Below the pieces are notes generated by a model. The model did no database searches. It saw only the letters and a list, made by a program, of their open reading frames with translations, and was not told where the DNA came from. This document shows, one piece after another, positions 1-8,820 of a stretch of 39,734 nt of DNA. Both the position numbers and the translations under genes were made by a program. The DNA is from Chloroflexia bacterium (GTDB lineage: Bacteria; Chloroflexota; Chloroflexia; Thermomicrobiales; CFX8). Location: NCBI GenBank assembly GCA_030431755.1, contig JAUIIK010000037.1, positions 1 to 39,734 on the forward strand. The letters run 5' to 3'. Position 1 is the first letter of the stretch; every line of letters starts with the position of its first letter.

Positions 1-739
1 CGTAGCGTGTGGTCGAGCGGCGCGCCTCGTAGGCCTGGCTGGCTTGCGCGCGGCCGCCGGTCGACACGATCCGCCCCTCCGACAGGAACGCGTCCGACAC
101 GTTCACCGCCTCCGAGAGCAAGCCGCCCGGGTTGCCGCGCAGGTCGAGGATCACGCCGTCGAGCGGCGCGCCGTAGTCCGACTGCAGGCGATCGATCGCC
201 GCCCGCACCTCGTCGCCGGCGTCGGCCTGGAACTGTCGCAGCTGCACCAGACCGATCCCCGGCTCGGGCGACGACGACACGACAGCGTCGAGCGCGACGA
301 TGTCACGCACGACGTCCACAGCGATGCGCTCGGGCGCGTCGGGGTCGCTGTCGACCCGTTCGACGACGCTGTGGACGCTGATGAACCAGCGCACGGTCAA
401 CGCATTGCCGTCCTGGACCGCCTCGACTTCGGAGATCGTCCAGTCCTCGAGATCGGGCAGGTTGTCGAGGTAGTCGTCTTTGAAGCGGAAGCTGCCGTCG
501 GCGCGCTGGATGATGAAGGCGTCGGAGATGAAGTCGTCGAGACCGTCTGTGTCCTTGTCTCGGATGAGCTCGGCATATTCCTCAATAAGGTCGGTGCCGG
601 TCTGCGTCGGATCATCGAGATCGTCGGCGGTGTCACTATCGGACCCGCAGCCGGCGGCGGTCAGCAGGACGGCAAGCAAGCCGGCGAGAGCCATCGTGAT
701 GAATAGGCGTTGCCTGAAGATCGGGCGTGACGTAAGCAT
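1..739 (-). CDS. S41-type (C-terminal-processing-like) protease lipoprotein, 3' part outside the window
   Basis: The frame is open from an ATG at 739 to the window edge, so about 246 N-terminal residues are visible. The start follows AAGGT at a normal distance. The protein opens with basic residues, a hydrophobic stretch and a lipobox (TAAGC), which predicts a lipid-anchored exported protein. Residues about 45-125 look like an NTF2/SnoaL-like cone fold (EEYAELI, then a strand-rich part ending in LTVRWFISV). The S41 beta-hairpin (VVRDIVALDAVV), the GIGLVQLRQF strand and the family signature DLRGNPGG follow. The usual PDZ domain has no room before the S41 core. I checked the frame codon by codon from 421 to 260 and found no frameshift. 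The catalytic Ser/Lys would lie beyond the window, so activity cannot be judged. It lies 39 bp downstream of guaA on the same strand. Confidence 0.8.
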   Translation of the reverse strand, partial: MLTSRPIFRQRLFITMALAGLLAVLLTAAGCGSDSDTADDLDDPTQTGTDLIEEYAELIRDKDTDGLDDFISDAFIIQRADGSFRFKDDYLDNLPDLEDWTISEVEAVQDGNALTVRWFISVHSVVERVDSDPDAPERIAVDVVRDIVALDAVVSSSPEPGIGLVQLRQFQADAGDEVRAAIDRLQSDYGAPLDGVILDLRGNPGGLLSEAVNVSDAFLSEGRIVSTGGRAQASQAYEARRSTTRY

Positions 740-778
740 AGGACGGTTACCTTTGCATTGCGGCGCGTGACGCGGTGG

Positions 779-2350
779 CTATTCCCACTCGATCGTCGAT
801 GGCGGTTTCGATGAGATATCGTAGACGACGCGGTTGATGCCGTGAACCTCGTTGGTGATACGTGTCGACATCTTCGCCAGCACTTCATAGGGCAGGCGCG
901 CCCAATCCGCAGTCATCGCATCCTCGCTGGTGATCGCGCGGATGGCGCAGGCGCGGGCATAGGTGCGGCCATCGCCCATGACGCCGGTCGAACGCACCGG
1001 CAGGAGCACGGCGAAGTATTGCCAGATATCGCGGCCAAGCCCGGCGGCTTCGATCTCCTCGCGAACGATTGCGTCGGCCTTGCGGAGCGCGACCAGCTTC
1101 TCCTCGGTGATCGCGCCGAGACACCGCACGGCGAGACCGGGCCCAGGGAAGGGCTGGCGGTGGACGATTTCGTCAGGCAGTCCGAGGTGTGTGCCAACCT
1201 CGCGGACCTCGTCCTTGAAGAGCATCCGTAGCGGCTCGATCAGCTCGAAGGCCAAATCTTCGGGCAAGCCGCCGACATTGTGGTGCGTCTTGATCTTGTG
1301 GGCCGCTTTCGTCTCGGCGCTCGTCGACTCGATGACATCGGGGTAGAGCGTGCCCTGGGCCAGGAATGCGAACGGCTTGCCCGCGCCCTGCTCGACAGCA
1401 GCGCGTTCGAAGACGCGGATGAACTCATCGCCGATGATCTTGCGCTTCTCTTCGGGGTCGTCGATGCCGTCGAGGCGACCGAGGAAGCGGTCGGTGGCAT
1501 CGACATAAACGAGATTCATGTGGAAGTGGCGGCCAAAGACTTCCTGGACGATCTCTGCTTCACCTTCGCGCAGCAGGCCGTTGTTGACGAATACGGGGGT
1601 CAGTTGCTCGCCGATGGCCCGGTGTACCAGCGCCGCGACGACCGAGGAATCGACGCCGCCGGAGAGGGCCAACAGCACCCGCTCATCGCCGACGCGCTCG
1701 CGGATGGCCGTGATGGCGGAGTCGATGAAGGAGTCCGGCGTCCAGTTCCCATTGCAGCCGCAGATGTCGTAAAGGAAATTGCGCAACATCTGACGACCCA
1801 TGGGCGTATGCACGACCTCAGGGTGGAACTGCACACCGATGATCGAATCCAGACCCATCGCCGCGCTGGGCGAGTTCGGGCTGGTAGCCAACGGCTCGAA
1901 GCCCTCCGGCAGCTCCTCGATGCGGTCGCCGTGGCTCATCCAGACATCCAGTTCGTCCGGCAGACCGCTGAAGAGCGGGTGGCCGTTGACCGTCGTGATG
2001 CGGGCCGGGCCATACTCGCGCTCGCTGGCGTGGGCGACGGTCCCGCCCTTACCCTGAGCGATGAGCTGCATGCCGTAACAGATCCCGAGGACCGGCAAGC
2101 CGCTGGCGAGCACCCAATCGGGCAGTCCCGGCGCGCCCGGCTCGTAGACGCTGTTTGGGCCGCCGGAGAGAATGATCCCACGCGGTTGCAGCTCGTCGAG
2201 GATCGCCGGGCCGGTGTCGTGCGGCACGAGCTCGCAGTAGACGTGCGCCTCGCGGACGCGGCGGGCGATTAGCTGGGCCGTCTGGCTGCCGTAGTCGATG
2301 ACGATCACGCTATCGACAGATGTTGGCGGCCGGGCGACGTTTACGCTCAT
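779..2350 (-). CDS. guaA: GMP synthase (glutamine-hydrolysing)
   Basis: It converts XMP, glutamine and ATP to GMP in the cytoplasm, the last step of de novo guanine nucleotide synthesis. The 523 residues match the normal length. The N-terminal class-I glutamine amidotransferase has its nucleophile C91 in GICYGMQ and the partner residues H176 and E178 in QFHPE. The ATP pyrophosphatase domain has the PP-loop SGGVDSS at 230-236. The C-terminal dimerisation domain ends in the expected STIEWE. The ATG at 2350 follows GAAGGAGCAACG, a good ribosome binding site. It lies 54 bp downstream of the Rad52-like gene, and the S41 lipoprotein gene follows on the same strand, so the three may be cotranscribed. 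Nothing is missing. Confidence 0.97.
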   Translation of the reverse strand: MSVNVARPPTSVDSVIVIDYGSQTAQLIARRVREAHVYCELVPHDTGPAILDELQPRGIILSGGPNSVYEPGAPGLPDWVLASGLPVLGICYGMQLIAQGKGGTVAHASEREYGPARITTVNGHPLFSGLPDELDVWMSHGDRIEELPEGFEPLATSPNSPSAAMGLDSIIGVQFHPEVVHTPMGRQMLRNFLYDICGCNGNWTPDSFIDSAITAIRERVGDERVLLALSGGVDSSVVAALVHRAIGEQLTPVFVNNGLLREGEAEIVQEVFGRHFHMNLVYVDATDRFLGRLDGIDDPEEKRKIIGDEFIRVFERAAVEQGAGKPFAFLAQGTLYPDVIESTSAETKAAHKIKTHHNVGGLPEDLAFELIEPLRMLFKDEVREVGTHLGLPDEIVHRQPFPGPGLAVRCLGAITEEKLVALRKADAIVREEIEAAGLGRDIWQYFAVLLPVRSTGVMGDGRTYARACAIRAITSEDAMTADWARLPYEVLAKMSTRITNEVHGINRVVYDISSKPPSTIEWE

Positions 2351-2404
2351 CGTTGCTCCTTCGTTCAGATGCCCGGACCGGGCCGGAGATGTTGGTGCGC
2401 GACT

Positions 2405-3097
2405 CTACTCTGTGCCGCCGGGCGGGTGTTCCAGCTCGTAACGCTTGATCATGCGCCGGATCTCGCCGGGTGTGTGTGACAGGACATCGACGCCGAGCAG
2501 CTCGCCGAGCTCCAGCGCCGTGCCGTAGCCGCGCGGCTTGGCCCAGGCCCAGAACTTCGTCCAGGAGATGTCCTCCGGCTGTTTTGGGCCGTCGTCGACG
2601 GTCGACGCTGGCTGGAGCGTGGCTGGCGGCGCGGGCTCCTCTTGATCGTCTTCAGTTTCCGGTTCAGGGCTCTCGTCGTCCAGTTCCGGCTCTGGGTCGT
2701 AGCGTTGTTCGTTGCGGTCCATCAGCGCCCGGGCGGTCATGAGGTTGACCGGCGGGTTCGGCGTTGCCTGTAGCTCGACGTCGTCATCCTCGATGTACTC
2801 AGCGCCGAAGCCGAGCGCTGCCAACGCGCGGATGAGCGCGCGGTCTTCGGCGATCTCGATGGCGTTGGCGCTGTCGGCGCGGCTCGCGCTGGCGTGGGCC
2901 GAGACTGACGCCCCGGAGCGCAAGGTGAGCTTGGCACGGCAGATGATCTCGTCCTCGCTCGACGGCACGATCTGCGTCTCGATGGACGCCTCCGGCTCGT
3001 GGGAACGGAGCCAGAGGAGTCGCCACTTGAGGTCCATATAGTCGCGGCCGTCCTCAAGCTGGCGGACGTGCTCTTGCGGGTTGAAGGATGTCGGCAT
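2405..3097 (-). CDS. Putative Rad52-fold single-strand-annealing-like protein
   Basis: The protein has 230 residues. The N-terminal ~115 residues show a pattern I associate with Rad52/ERF/DdrA-type annealing proteins. YMDLKWRLLWLR is followed by strand-rich text (IICRAKLTLRSG), a small-residue stretch (SAHASASR), and a helix AEDRALIRALAALGFG that resembles the family's 'KAETKALGRALAALGYG' helix. Residues about 125-175 are an acidic, Pro-rich linker. The last ~50 residues (WTKFWAWAKPRGYG...ALELGELLGVDVL) form a small helical tail of the kind seen at the ends of some phage and bacterial annealing proteins. If the call is right, it binds or anneals ssDNA in repair. No catalytic site is expected. 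It is the first gene of a run with guaA. The family assignment is by eye only. Confidence 0.5.
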   Translation of the reverse strand: MPTSFNPQEHVRQLEDGRDYMDLKWRLLWLRSHEPEASIETQIVPSSEDEIICRAKLTLRSGASVSAHASASRADSANAIEIAEDRALIRALAALGFGAEYIEDDDVELQATPNPPVNLMTARALMDRNEQRYDPEPELDDESPEPETEDDQEEPAPPATLQPASTVDDGPKQPEDISWTKFWAWAKPRGYGTALELGELLGVDVLSHTPGEIRRMIKRYELEHPPGGTE

Positions 3098-3153
3098 ATA
3101 CGTCCCCTCTTGACGGCGTGGCCACGGCGATGGCTGTGTTCGTTCACTTTCAG

Positions 3154-3175
3154 GGCCATTATACGGGCAATGGCC
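3154..3175 (-). promoter_or_regulatory. Promoter -10 with overlapping inverted repeat upstream of the Rad52-like gene
   Basis: On the minus strand a perfect TATAAT lies at 3163-3158, about 60 bp upstream of the ATG at 3097. No good -35 is present; GTGAAC sits at about the right distance. A perfect inverted repeat, GGCCATT-8-AATGGCC (3154-3160 and 3169-3175), spans this -10 and could be an operator. The same 150 bp gap also holds the start region of the divergent M14 gene, which has a TACAAT at 3211-3216 on the plus strand. Confidence 0.4.
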
Positions 3176-3249
3176 GTTGGTTCACCTCGCGGTCGCGGCC
3201 ATTTCGAACCTACAATGCGCGGGAAAACTGTGCGATGAAGGGAAGAACG

Positions 3250-6200
3250 ATGGCAGCCTTCGAGCAGTATCTCATTGACAGAAACGACGATGGTTTCATC
3301 GACGACGCCGAAGCGCGCGTCCTCGTTACGCCAGGGGAGGGCATCGACCGGCGCGAGTTCTGGTCAGTGTTGCTCGATGCGGCGGCGCTGCTCGGGCTGA
3401 GCGCGCAGGCGCTGCCATTACCGCTCTTTGTCGATGCGCCGGTTGATGGCGTCGCCAGCGTGCGCGTCGATGACGTTGCTGGTGCGCGTGGACTGCTCGA
3501 CGCGCCTGCGCCCGAGGTTGTCGCTACTGACACTACGGGTCACGGATCAGAACGCTCTGGCGATCTGCTCGACCTCTTCACGATTTCGGGAGTGCTCGAC
3601 GACCGGGACGGCGATCTCGTGCCGGACGCGACACGGATCGGCATCGCGCTACCGGAGGATCTGCCGGACGCGGTCGGCATCGCACTCTGTAATCTGGCGG
3701 TGCGGATCGGGCTGGAGTCCGGTGGTGTGACCATCCCGCTTGTAGCAGACCGAGAGCTCATGCTTGCCGTAGACGTCGGCGATCATGCGCCACGATTGGC
3801 CGCGACCGATGGCGGTTGGCGTGTTGCAGGCGAGAGCGCCGGTGTTGCTGCATTGATCGAGGGCGTCGCGCGGGAGTGGCCGCACTTCGGCCACCCGCAG
3901 ACGGCTGGCGCGCGCGCCGGACTCGACCTGCTGGCGCGGACGCTCATTGGTGACGGACCGCCGGATCTGGCCCGGCAACCTGTGCGCTGGGAGCTGGAGT
4001 GGACCGACGAACCGGAGATTGCCCGGCTCCAGCACGCGATCCACGAGCAGGTGTTCAGGCGGCTGGCGACCGGTAGCGAACTGGAGCTTGTCGCGTTCAC
4101 CTGCGAGTCCGCGCCGCTCCGGCGCGAACTGGAGCGCTCGCTCGTGGAGGAGGCGCGGCAGTTGGGCGTGCCAGAGCCGCGCATCCGGGTTCTGTCGGCG
4201 TTCAAGGTCGGACTGTCATGGTTGGAAGAGGTGGTGCTGCCCGACCTGGTAGGGGAGGCGGTCGAGCGGCTGGAGATCCGCTACCGGCGCTTCGAGCCTG
4301 CCGAGGGCATGAGCCATCTGGACATGCCCATCCGCTGGTTGCAGGAGCTCTTTCCCGGTGACGAGATCGCGGCGGCACAGCTCGGCATCCCGCTGGAGAG
4401 TGTCGTCATGCGCGAGGCTGCCACCCCAGACGCGCCGGTCTACGAGGCGGTCGCAACCGACGCGGATGGCACAGAGCTTGGGCGTTGGGAGACTGACCTG
4501 CTCTGGTATGCCCTGCCATTCATGCCGCAGGTCGCGGGGAGCGAGCTCGTTGCGGTAACGACCGGCGGCTTCATCGCGACTGTCAATGGTGAGGAGCCGC
4601 GCGAGCAGGTCGCGACGGATCTGGATCGGTTCTGGCGCTTCTGGCAGCGCGAGGTCTTGGCCCGTGTCGTTGCCGATATCCACGACGAAGGCGGCTTCGA
4701 CGCCGCGCGCCAGCCCTTCTTCGGGGCGCTCGAAGCCGAGGTGACGCTCAGCGCACCAAACCGGCGGCTCGGGATCCGCGAGGAGAATGACTCGGCCGCC
4801 GAGGCGCTTCACGAGGATATCTACTTCAATACGCTCGACACGCTCGAAGTGCTTGGCCTGGAATCGACCGGCGACCGGACCAGCGCGCCGGGCGCAGTCA
4901 TCCCGACTGTCAATGTCAGTGACGGGGCCGCGCCACACGCGGTCGTGCGACTGCGGGAAGCCCCGCCACGGCCGCCGGTTACGCCACAGCTTGAGGTCGA
5001 CGAGCTCAGGCTGGTTGACGGCGAACTGGTCGCCGCAGTGCGGGCGCCGGCAGATCTGGACAATGCCGCTGCACCAACGCCTGGTGTGCCGGTCATTGAT
5101 CCAGCTACACCGTCACTCGCCGTCGATCTATTGACCGAGCGCGGAGAATCACGCGTGCGACTGCCGCTGCCGGTGATGCTCGCTGACGATGGCGACGACG
5201 CCCTGGCTCCAATGGACCAGAACATCCACGGTACCGCCGTTGAAACCTGGGCCGGACGGGTTGGCCGGACCGCGAACGTCAGCGCCTGGATCGAGGGGCA
5301 CAGCTACGAAGAGCGTCCGATCCCGGCGATCGCCATTGCCGCTGAAGCGCCGGGCCGCTTCTGGTCGCCCACGAAGCTGACAGCGCTCAAGCCAACGGCG
5401 ATGATCGTTGCCCGGCACCATGCCAATGAGATCTCCAGCACGAACGCGGCGCTCAAGCTGGCCCAGCTATGCGGCTCCGACGAGACCTGGCGGGAGCTGG
5501 CGCGCGCGCTCAACATTGTGCTTATCCCCTATGAGAACGCGGATGGCGCGGCGCTACACGCACGGTTGGCCAAGCCTGAAGAAGCCGCCACCTGGAAGCA
5601 TCACCCGGCCCGCTACAATGCGCTCGGACACGAGTTCGGCGAGGACTACTTCGACCCTGGAACGCCCTACGGGGAGGCGCGCGTCCGGCCGGCCCTCTGG
5701 CGTCGCTGGCTGCCGGACGCGCTGGTCGACAATCACGGCGTGCCGTCCCACGAGTGGGTCCAACCGTTCGCCGGGTTCGGTTCACCGCCGAGGTTCCGCG
5801 TCTCCTACTGGATACCCCAGGCATTGATCTACGGCATCGTCCGCTACGTCGATGACCCGGCCTTTCCCGAGCACGCGCAAGCCGCCAGGGCGCTACGCGA
5901 CGCTGTCTCGGCCGCATTCGTCAATACGGAGATTGGCGACTTGAACCGGGAGATCGGCGCGAGCTACCGGCGTTGGGGACAGGAGCGTGTGCCGGATCGA
6001 TTCCCGGGCGAGTTCCACAACGATATGCTCTGGCACTTCGGCGGCACGCCGGCAGATCCCGGCGGACGCGGGTTCAATACGCGTTATCCGCGCACAACTG
6101 TGCTCTCCTGGGTGACGGAGGTCAATGACGAGACTGCTACCGGTGGCCACTTGGAGACAGTCGCGACGGCGCACCTCGAAGCGAACCGGGCGATGCTGGC

Positions 6201-6306
6201 AGTGCTCGCTGACTTGGCGGCCGGCGCAGAACGCGCCACGTTCGCATTGCCGGACGGCTCGACGCTGCACCGGCACATGCGAAAGCGGCCGCTCGGAGCC
6301 GGTTAG
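3250..6306 (+). CDS. Large M14-type zinc metallopeptidase, multidomain
   Basis: The protein has 1018 residues from the ATG at 3250, which is preceded by AAGGGA at good spacing. An in-frame ATG at 3235 has a weaker site. The C-terminal ~330 residues are a zinc carboxypeptidase domain. HHANE gives the HxxE zinc pair H724/E727, DNHG gives the third ligand H829 with normal spacing, and TEVND offers a candidate catalytic Glu at 957. The N-terminus has an EF-hand-like loop (DRNDDGFIDDAE) and later a calcium-loop-like DDRDGDLVPD. The middle ~500 residues are alpha/beta text that I do not recognise. No signal peptide or membrane segment is visible, so it looks cytoplasmic. It is much longer than ordinary M14 enzymes (about 300-450 residues). 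The substrate is unknown. The gene stands alone and converges on the next gene with a 4 bp overlap of stop codons. Confidence 0.75.
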   Translation: MAAFEQYLIDRNDDGFIDDAEARVLVTPGEGIDRREFWSVLLDAAALLGLSAQALPLPLFVDAPVDGVASVRVDDVAGARGLLDAPAPEVVATDTTGHGSERSGDLLDLFTISGVLDDRDGDLVPDATRIGIALPEDLPDAVGIALCNLAVRIGLESGGVTIPLVADRELMLAVDVGDHAPRLAATDGGWRVAGESAGVAALIEGVAREWPHFGHPQTAGARAGLDLLARTLIGDGPPDLARQPVRWELEWTDEPEIARLQHAIHEQVFRRLATGSELELVAFTCESAPLRRELERSLVEEARQLGVPEPRIRVLSAFKVGLSWLEEVVLPDLVGEAVERLEIRYRRFEPAEGMSHLDMPIRWLQELFPGDEIAAAQLGIPLESVVMREAATPDAPVYEAVATDADGTELGRWETDLLWYALPFMPQVAGSELVAVTTGGFIATVNGEEPREQVATDLDRFWRFWQREVLARVVADIHDEGGFDAARQPFFGALEAEVTLSAPNRRLGIREENDSAAEALHEDIYFNTLDTLEVLGLESTGDRTSAPGAVIPTVNVSDGAAPHAVVRLREAPPRPPVTPQLEVDELRLVDGELVAAVRAPADLDNAAAPTPGVPVIDPATPSLAVDLLTERGESRVRLPLPVMLADDGDDALAPMDQNIHGTAVETWAGRVGRTANVSAWIEGHSYEERPIPAIAIAAEAPGRFWSPTKLTALKPTAMIVARHHANEISSTNAALKLAQLCGSDETWRELARALNIVLIPYENADGAALHARLAKPEEAATWKHHPARYNALGHEFGEDYFDPGTPYGEARVRPALWRRWLPDALVDNHGVPSHEWVQPFAGFGSPPRFRVSYWIPQALIYGIVRYVDDPAFPEHAQAARALRDAVSAAFVNTEIGDLNREIGASYRRWGQERVPDRFPGEFHNDMLWHFGGTPADPGGRGFNTRYPRTTVLSWVTEVNDETATGGHLETVATAHLEANRAMLAVLADLAAGAERATFALPDGSTLHRHMRKRPLGAG

Positions 6307-8426
6307 TTGCCGCGCCGTTCCGGGGCGCGGGCGAGCGGGGCGAAACCCCGGTCGCGGAGTGTCCGGAGTGTCTGATCGAAGATCCGCTCGGTTGCGTCGC
6401 TGGCGTCGTGGATCAGGGCAATCGTGCCATCAGGCAGCGGTGTCCCGGTCAGCCCGGACTCGTCGAGCAACGCGATGATCCGGTCGCGGTCGGTTTCGTC
6501 CTCGGGTGTCAGGATAATCGCCCGTTGCAGCCACACGCGATGGTAGCCGCTGTCCCACTCCTCCAGCGTGTAGCGCACCGTCTGCGGAAGCTCCTGGCCA
6601 CTTTGACTCTCCAGGAAGCGCACGATGTCGCGGATCTCGACATTGCTGGCAAGGGCGCGAATCACGGCGTTGGAGGTGAGTTGGTATGTCGAGACGCGGT
6701 CGAGCGCGCGCGACTCCGAGAACGCCGTGAGCGCCCAGACGCGGCGGGGGGTTGGTCGGTAGAGCAGAATCTGTAGATTCGCGCCAACAGCTAGCGGGGC
6801 CGGACCAAGATGCTGGCCAGACGGTTCCGGTCCACGCCCGCCTGCCCAGCGTCCAAAGGGCGTCACTCGGAGGGCGGCCGCGCCTCCGTCCAGCGCCTGC
6901 GAGCGCTCGACAATCCCGAGCCAGGCCGCAGCGGTTTCGAGCGTCGTCGCGATGACGAGCCGCAGGACGTCGGCTCGCCGGTCGGAGGGCCGCTGACCCG
7001 CGTCGACCCGCATCGTGAGCTGCCGCGATGGCGTCGAGCCAACCTGCGCCTGGCGGAGCAGATCGGGTTCGGTTGCCAGGAGATGCTCAATGAAGGACGC
7101 CTGGTCGTACCACCCATCATCGTCAATAGCCGCGATTGCCCGCAGGAGCGTGCCGCGAAAGGCTGGCCAGGATGCGCCGTAGAGCGCCAGGTCGATACGG
7201 TCGCGCCCTTCGATCCATTCCTCGGCACTCGTCCAGGCCGCGACCATGCGACGCGCCGCCGTCGTGAAGGCTGCGTTGCGCCAGGTCGCCGCTTCCGGGC
7301 CGGCAATCGTGCGGCCATCCAGATCCTGCAAGACGCCGAGCAAGCCGCCAACCCGCGCGAGAAACGGCACGTAGCCGGTCGGCAACATGCCCGTCTCGAG
7401 CTCCGCGCGCCAGAGCCGCGGCGCGAGTCGCCGCTGGATGGACGGATCGCCACTCTGCAGGGCAGAGGTTCGCGGGCTGTCGCGGATCGACTCGCGTAGC
7501 AATGTCAGCAGGTCCCACGCGCCTGCTTGGGGAAAGAGCCAACCGGGTTCGTAGACCTGGTCATTGGTGTACCGCTCGATCTCCGGCACGGGCTCCGGTT
7601 CCGGTGTTATTGGGTGCAGCACGCTCTCCGGGATGACCAGCCAGCGCCGCGCCTCTGCGTCCACTGGGCCGTAGCTGTGCCAGACGAGGAGCCGTGTGGC
7701 GAGCTGGCGCACGGCGTCGCGAAACTGGACGCCATCGAGCTGCGCGGCCTCACGGGCTGTGTCTAGCTCAATGCGCCCGCCGTTGTCCCGCAATGCCCTC
7801 CAGAGCGCCTGCGCGGGCTGGGTCAGCGTTCCGACGGCGGCGGCGACGCGGTCCGGCCGCTCTATCTGGTTCTTGATGATGGTGACGAGGTCTGAACGCG
7901 CGTGGACGCCGGGTGTGACACGCGCGCCCCACAAGGTTGCGGCTTCCTCGATCTCGATGAAAGGGACCGTCGCCAGGAGCTCTTCGAGCGGCAGCGTCAG
8001 GTCGGGGGGCTCCTCGGCCTCCGACGCCCGACGCTCGAAGAGGCTGCCAAGCTCGCGCGGCAGGTAGAGACGCGGGCTGGCTTCGAGATCACCTTCGGAC
8101 TGGTGTTCGAGCGCAACGATGCCGGTCCGATACAGCTGCCGCAACGCCGCCGTCGCGCTGGCCGCCTCGAGCCCGAGTTGGTCGGCAAGGGCGTCCGGGG
8201 TCGAGGGCACGTCAGGCCCGCTTGCCATCGCCATGACCAGCGCTTGTGCGGTTTCGTCGAGGCTCTCCCAAATGTCCCGCGCGGCCCAGATGTCGGTCAT
8301 CTCGCGGTAGATCGAGGCGACGTCGGTGTAGCGGTCTTTGCCCGAGAGCCGCGCGCCCCAGAAAGCGGCGATGCGGTCGAGGTCCGCCGCCGGGCGTTCC
8401 AACAAGCGCCCGATCAGATTACGCAT
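6303..8426 (-). CDS. Helicase-associated (XPB/Helicase_C_3-like) domain protein without a motor
   Basis: The protein has 707 residues from the ATG at 8426. An upstream in-frame start at 8513 would lie inside the preceding gene and adds atypical Cys/Arg-rich residues. Near the C-terminus, LQILLYRPTPRRVWAL, then TYQLTSNAVIRAL, IVRFLESQSGQELPQ and LEEWD follow the order of the Helicase_C_3 domain, which is known from XPB-like helicases and stand-alone bacterial proteins. No Walker A or DEAD-box motif is visible, so it is not itself a helicase. The N-terminal 300 residues look like repeated winged-helix segments (ALADQLGLEAASATAALRQLYRTGIV), which suggests nucleic-acid binding. It is probably cotranscribed with the small gene and ispH upstream. 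The exact role is unknown. Confidence 0.6.
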   Translation of the reverse strand: MRNLIGRLLERPAADLDRIAAFWGARLSGKDRYTDVASIYREMTDIWAARDIWESLDETAQALVMAMASGPDVPSTPDALADQLGLEAASATAALRQLYRTGIVALEHQSEGDLEASPRLYLPRELGSLFERRASEAEEPPDLTLPLEELLATVPFIEIEEAATLWGARVTPGVHARSDLVTIIKNQIERPDRVAAAVGTLTQPAQALWRALRDNGGRIELDTAREAAQLDGVQFRDAVRQLATRLLVWHSYGPVDAEARRWLVIPESVLHPITPEPEPVPEIERYTNDQVYEPGWLFPQAGAWDLLTLLRESIRDSPRTSALQSGDPSIQRRLAPRLWRAELETGMLPTGYVPFLARVGGLLGVLQDLDGRTIAGPEAATWRNAAFTTAARRMVAAWTSAEEWIEGRDRIDLALYGASWPAFRGTLLRAIAAIDDDGWYDQASFIEHLLATEPDLLRQAQVGSTPSRQLTMRVDAGQRPSDRRADVLRLVIATTLETAAAWLGIVERSQALDGGAAALRVTPFGRWAGGRGPEPSGQHLGPAPLAVGANLQILLYRPTPRRVWALTAFSESRALDRVSTYQLTSNAVIRALASNVEIRDIVRFLESQSGQELPQTVRYTLEEWDSGYHRVWLQRAIILTPEDETDRDRIIALLDESGLTGTPLPDGTIALIHDASDATERIFDQTLRTLRDRGFAPLARAPERRGN

Positions 8427-8463
8427 GGCACAGGCTGAGCGTCGCGGATGTGCCCGGCATGGC

Positions 8464-8820
8464 CTAACCGGCCAGTAGCAGTTTGCGCTCAGATAGGTCG
8501 GCGACGACTTCAACGAGCCAGGGCACCATCTCGGGCGGGATATCTCGCTCGGCGATGTACTCGCTTAGCAGCTCGACCTGGCTGTGCGCGTTGAAGTGGC
8601 TGCTGAACCAGACGAACTCGGCGATCTCGGTCGCAGCCTGAAACTCCTGGTCGTTGCGCGCCTGGAGCAGGAGCGGTCCGGCGAAGGCAAAGAACAGCTC
8701 GCTGGCGGGATCGAGCTCGATCTCCTCGCCCTGCTGGGCGGCTTCACGGGCCGCCATGGCCGATTGTCGGATCGACTCGCGGGTCGTGTCGTTAGAACGC
8801 TGGCGTCGCTTCCGGGTCAT
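8464..8820 (-). CDS. Hypothetical 118-residue protein
   Basis: I do not recognise this protein. From the ATG at 8820 it has a basic N-terminus (TRKRRQRS), a Glu/Gln-rich helix, and then mostly helical text with aromatic patches (ELFFAFAGPLLL, EFVWFSSHF). It ends in a Leu-rich tail. There is no signal peptide, membrane span, Cys pair or known motif. The start overlaps the ispH 3' end by 29 bp and the stop lies 37 bp before the helicase-domain gene, so the three are likely translated from one message. An earlier start at 8874 would overlap ispH by 83 bp and is less likely. Confidence 0.65.
   Translation of the reverse strand: MTRKRRQRSNDTTRESIRQSAMAAREAAQQGEEIELDPASELFFAFAGPLLLQARNDQEFQAATEIAEFVWFSSHFNAHSQVELLSEYIAERDIPPEMVPWLVEVVADLSERKLLLAG

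Noticed and set aside
260-421. Possible frameshift explaining the missing PDZ domain
   Set aside because: Codon-by-codon reading shows one intact frame from the lipobox to DLRGNPGG.
44-706. Open frame of 220 codons on the plus strand
   Set aside because: It is the shadow of the S41 lipoprotein gene on the other strand, which has a lipobox and the S41 signature.
1280-2272. Plus-strand open frame of 330 codons
   Set aside because: It lies wholly antisense to guaA and has no family resemblance; long antisense frames are common in high-GC DNA.
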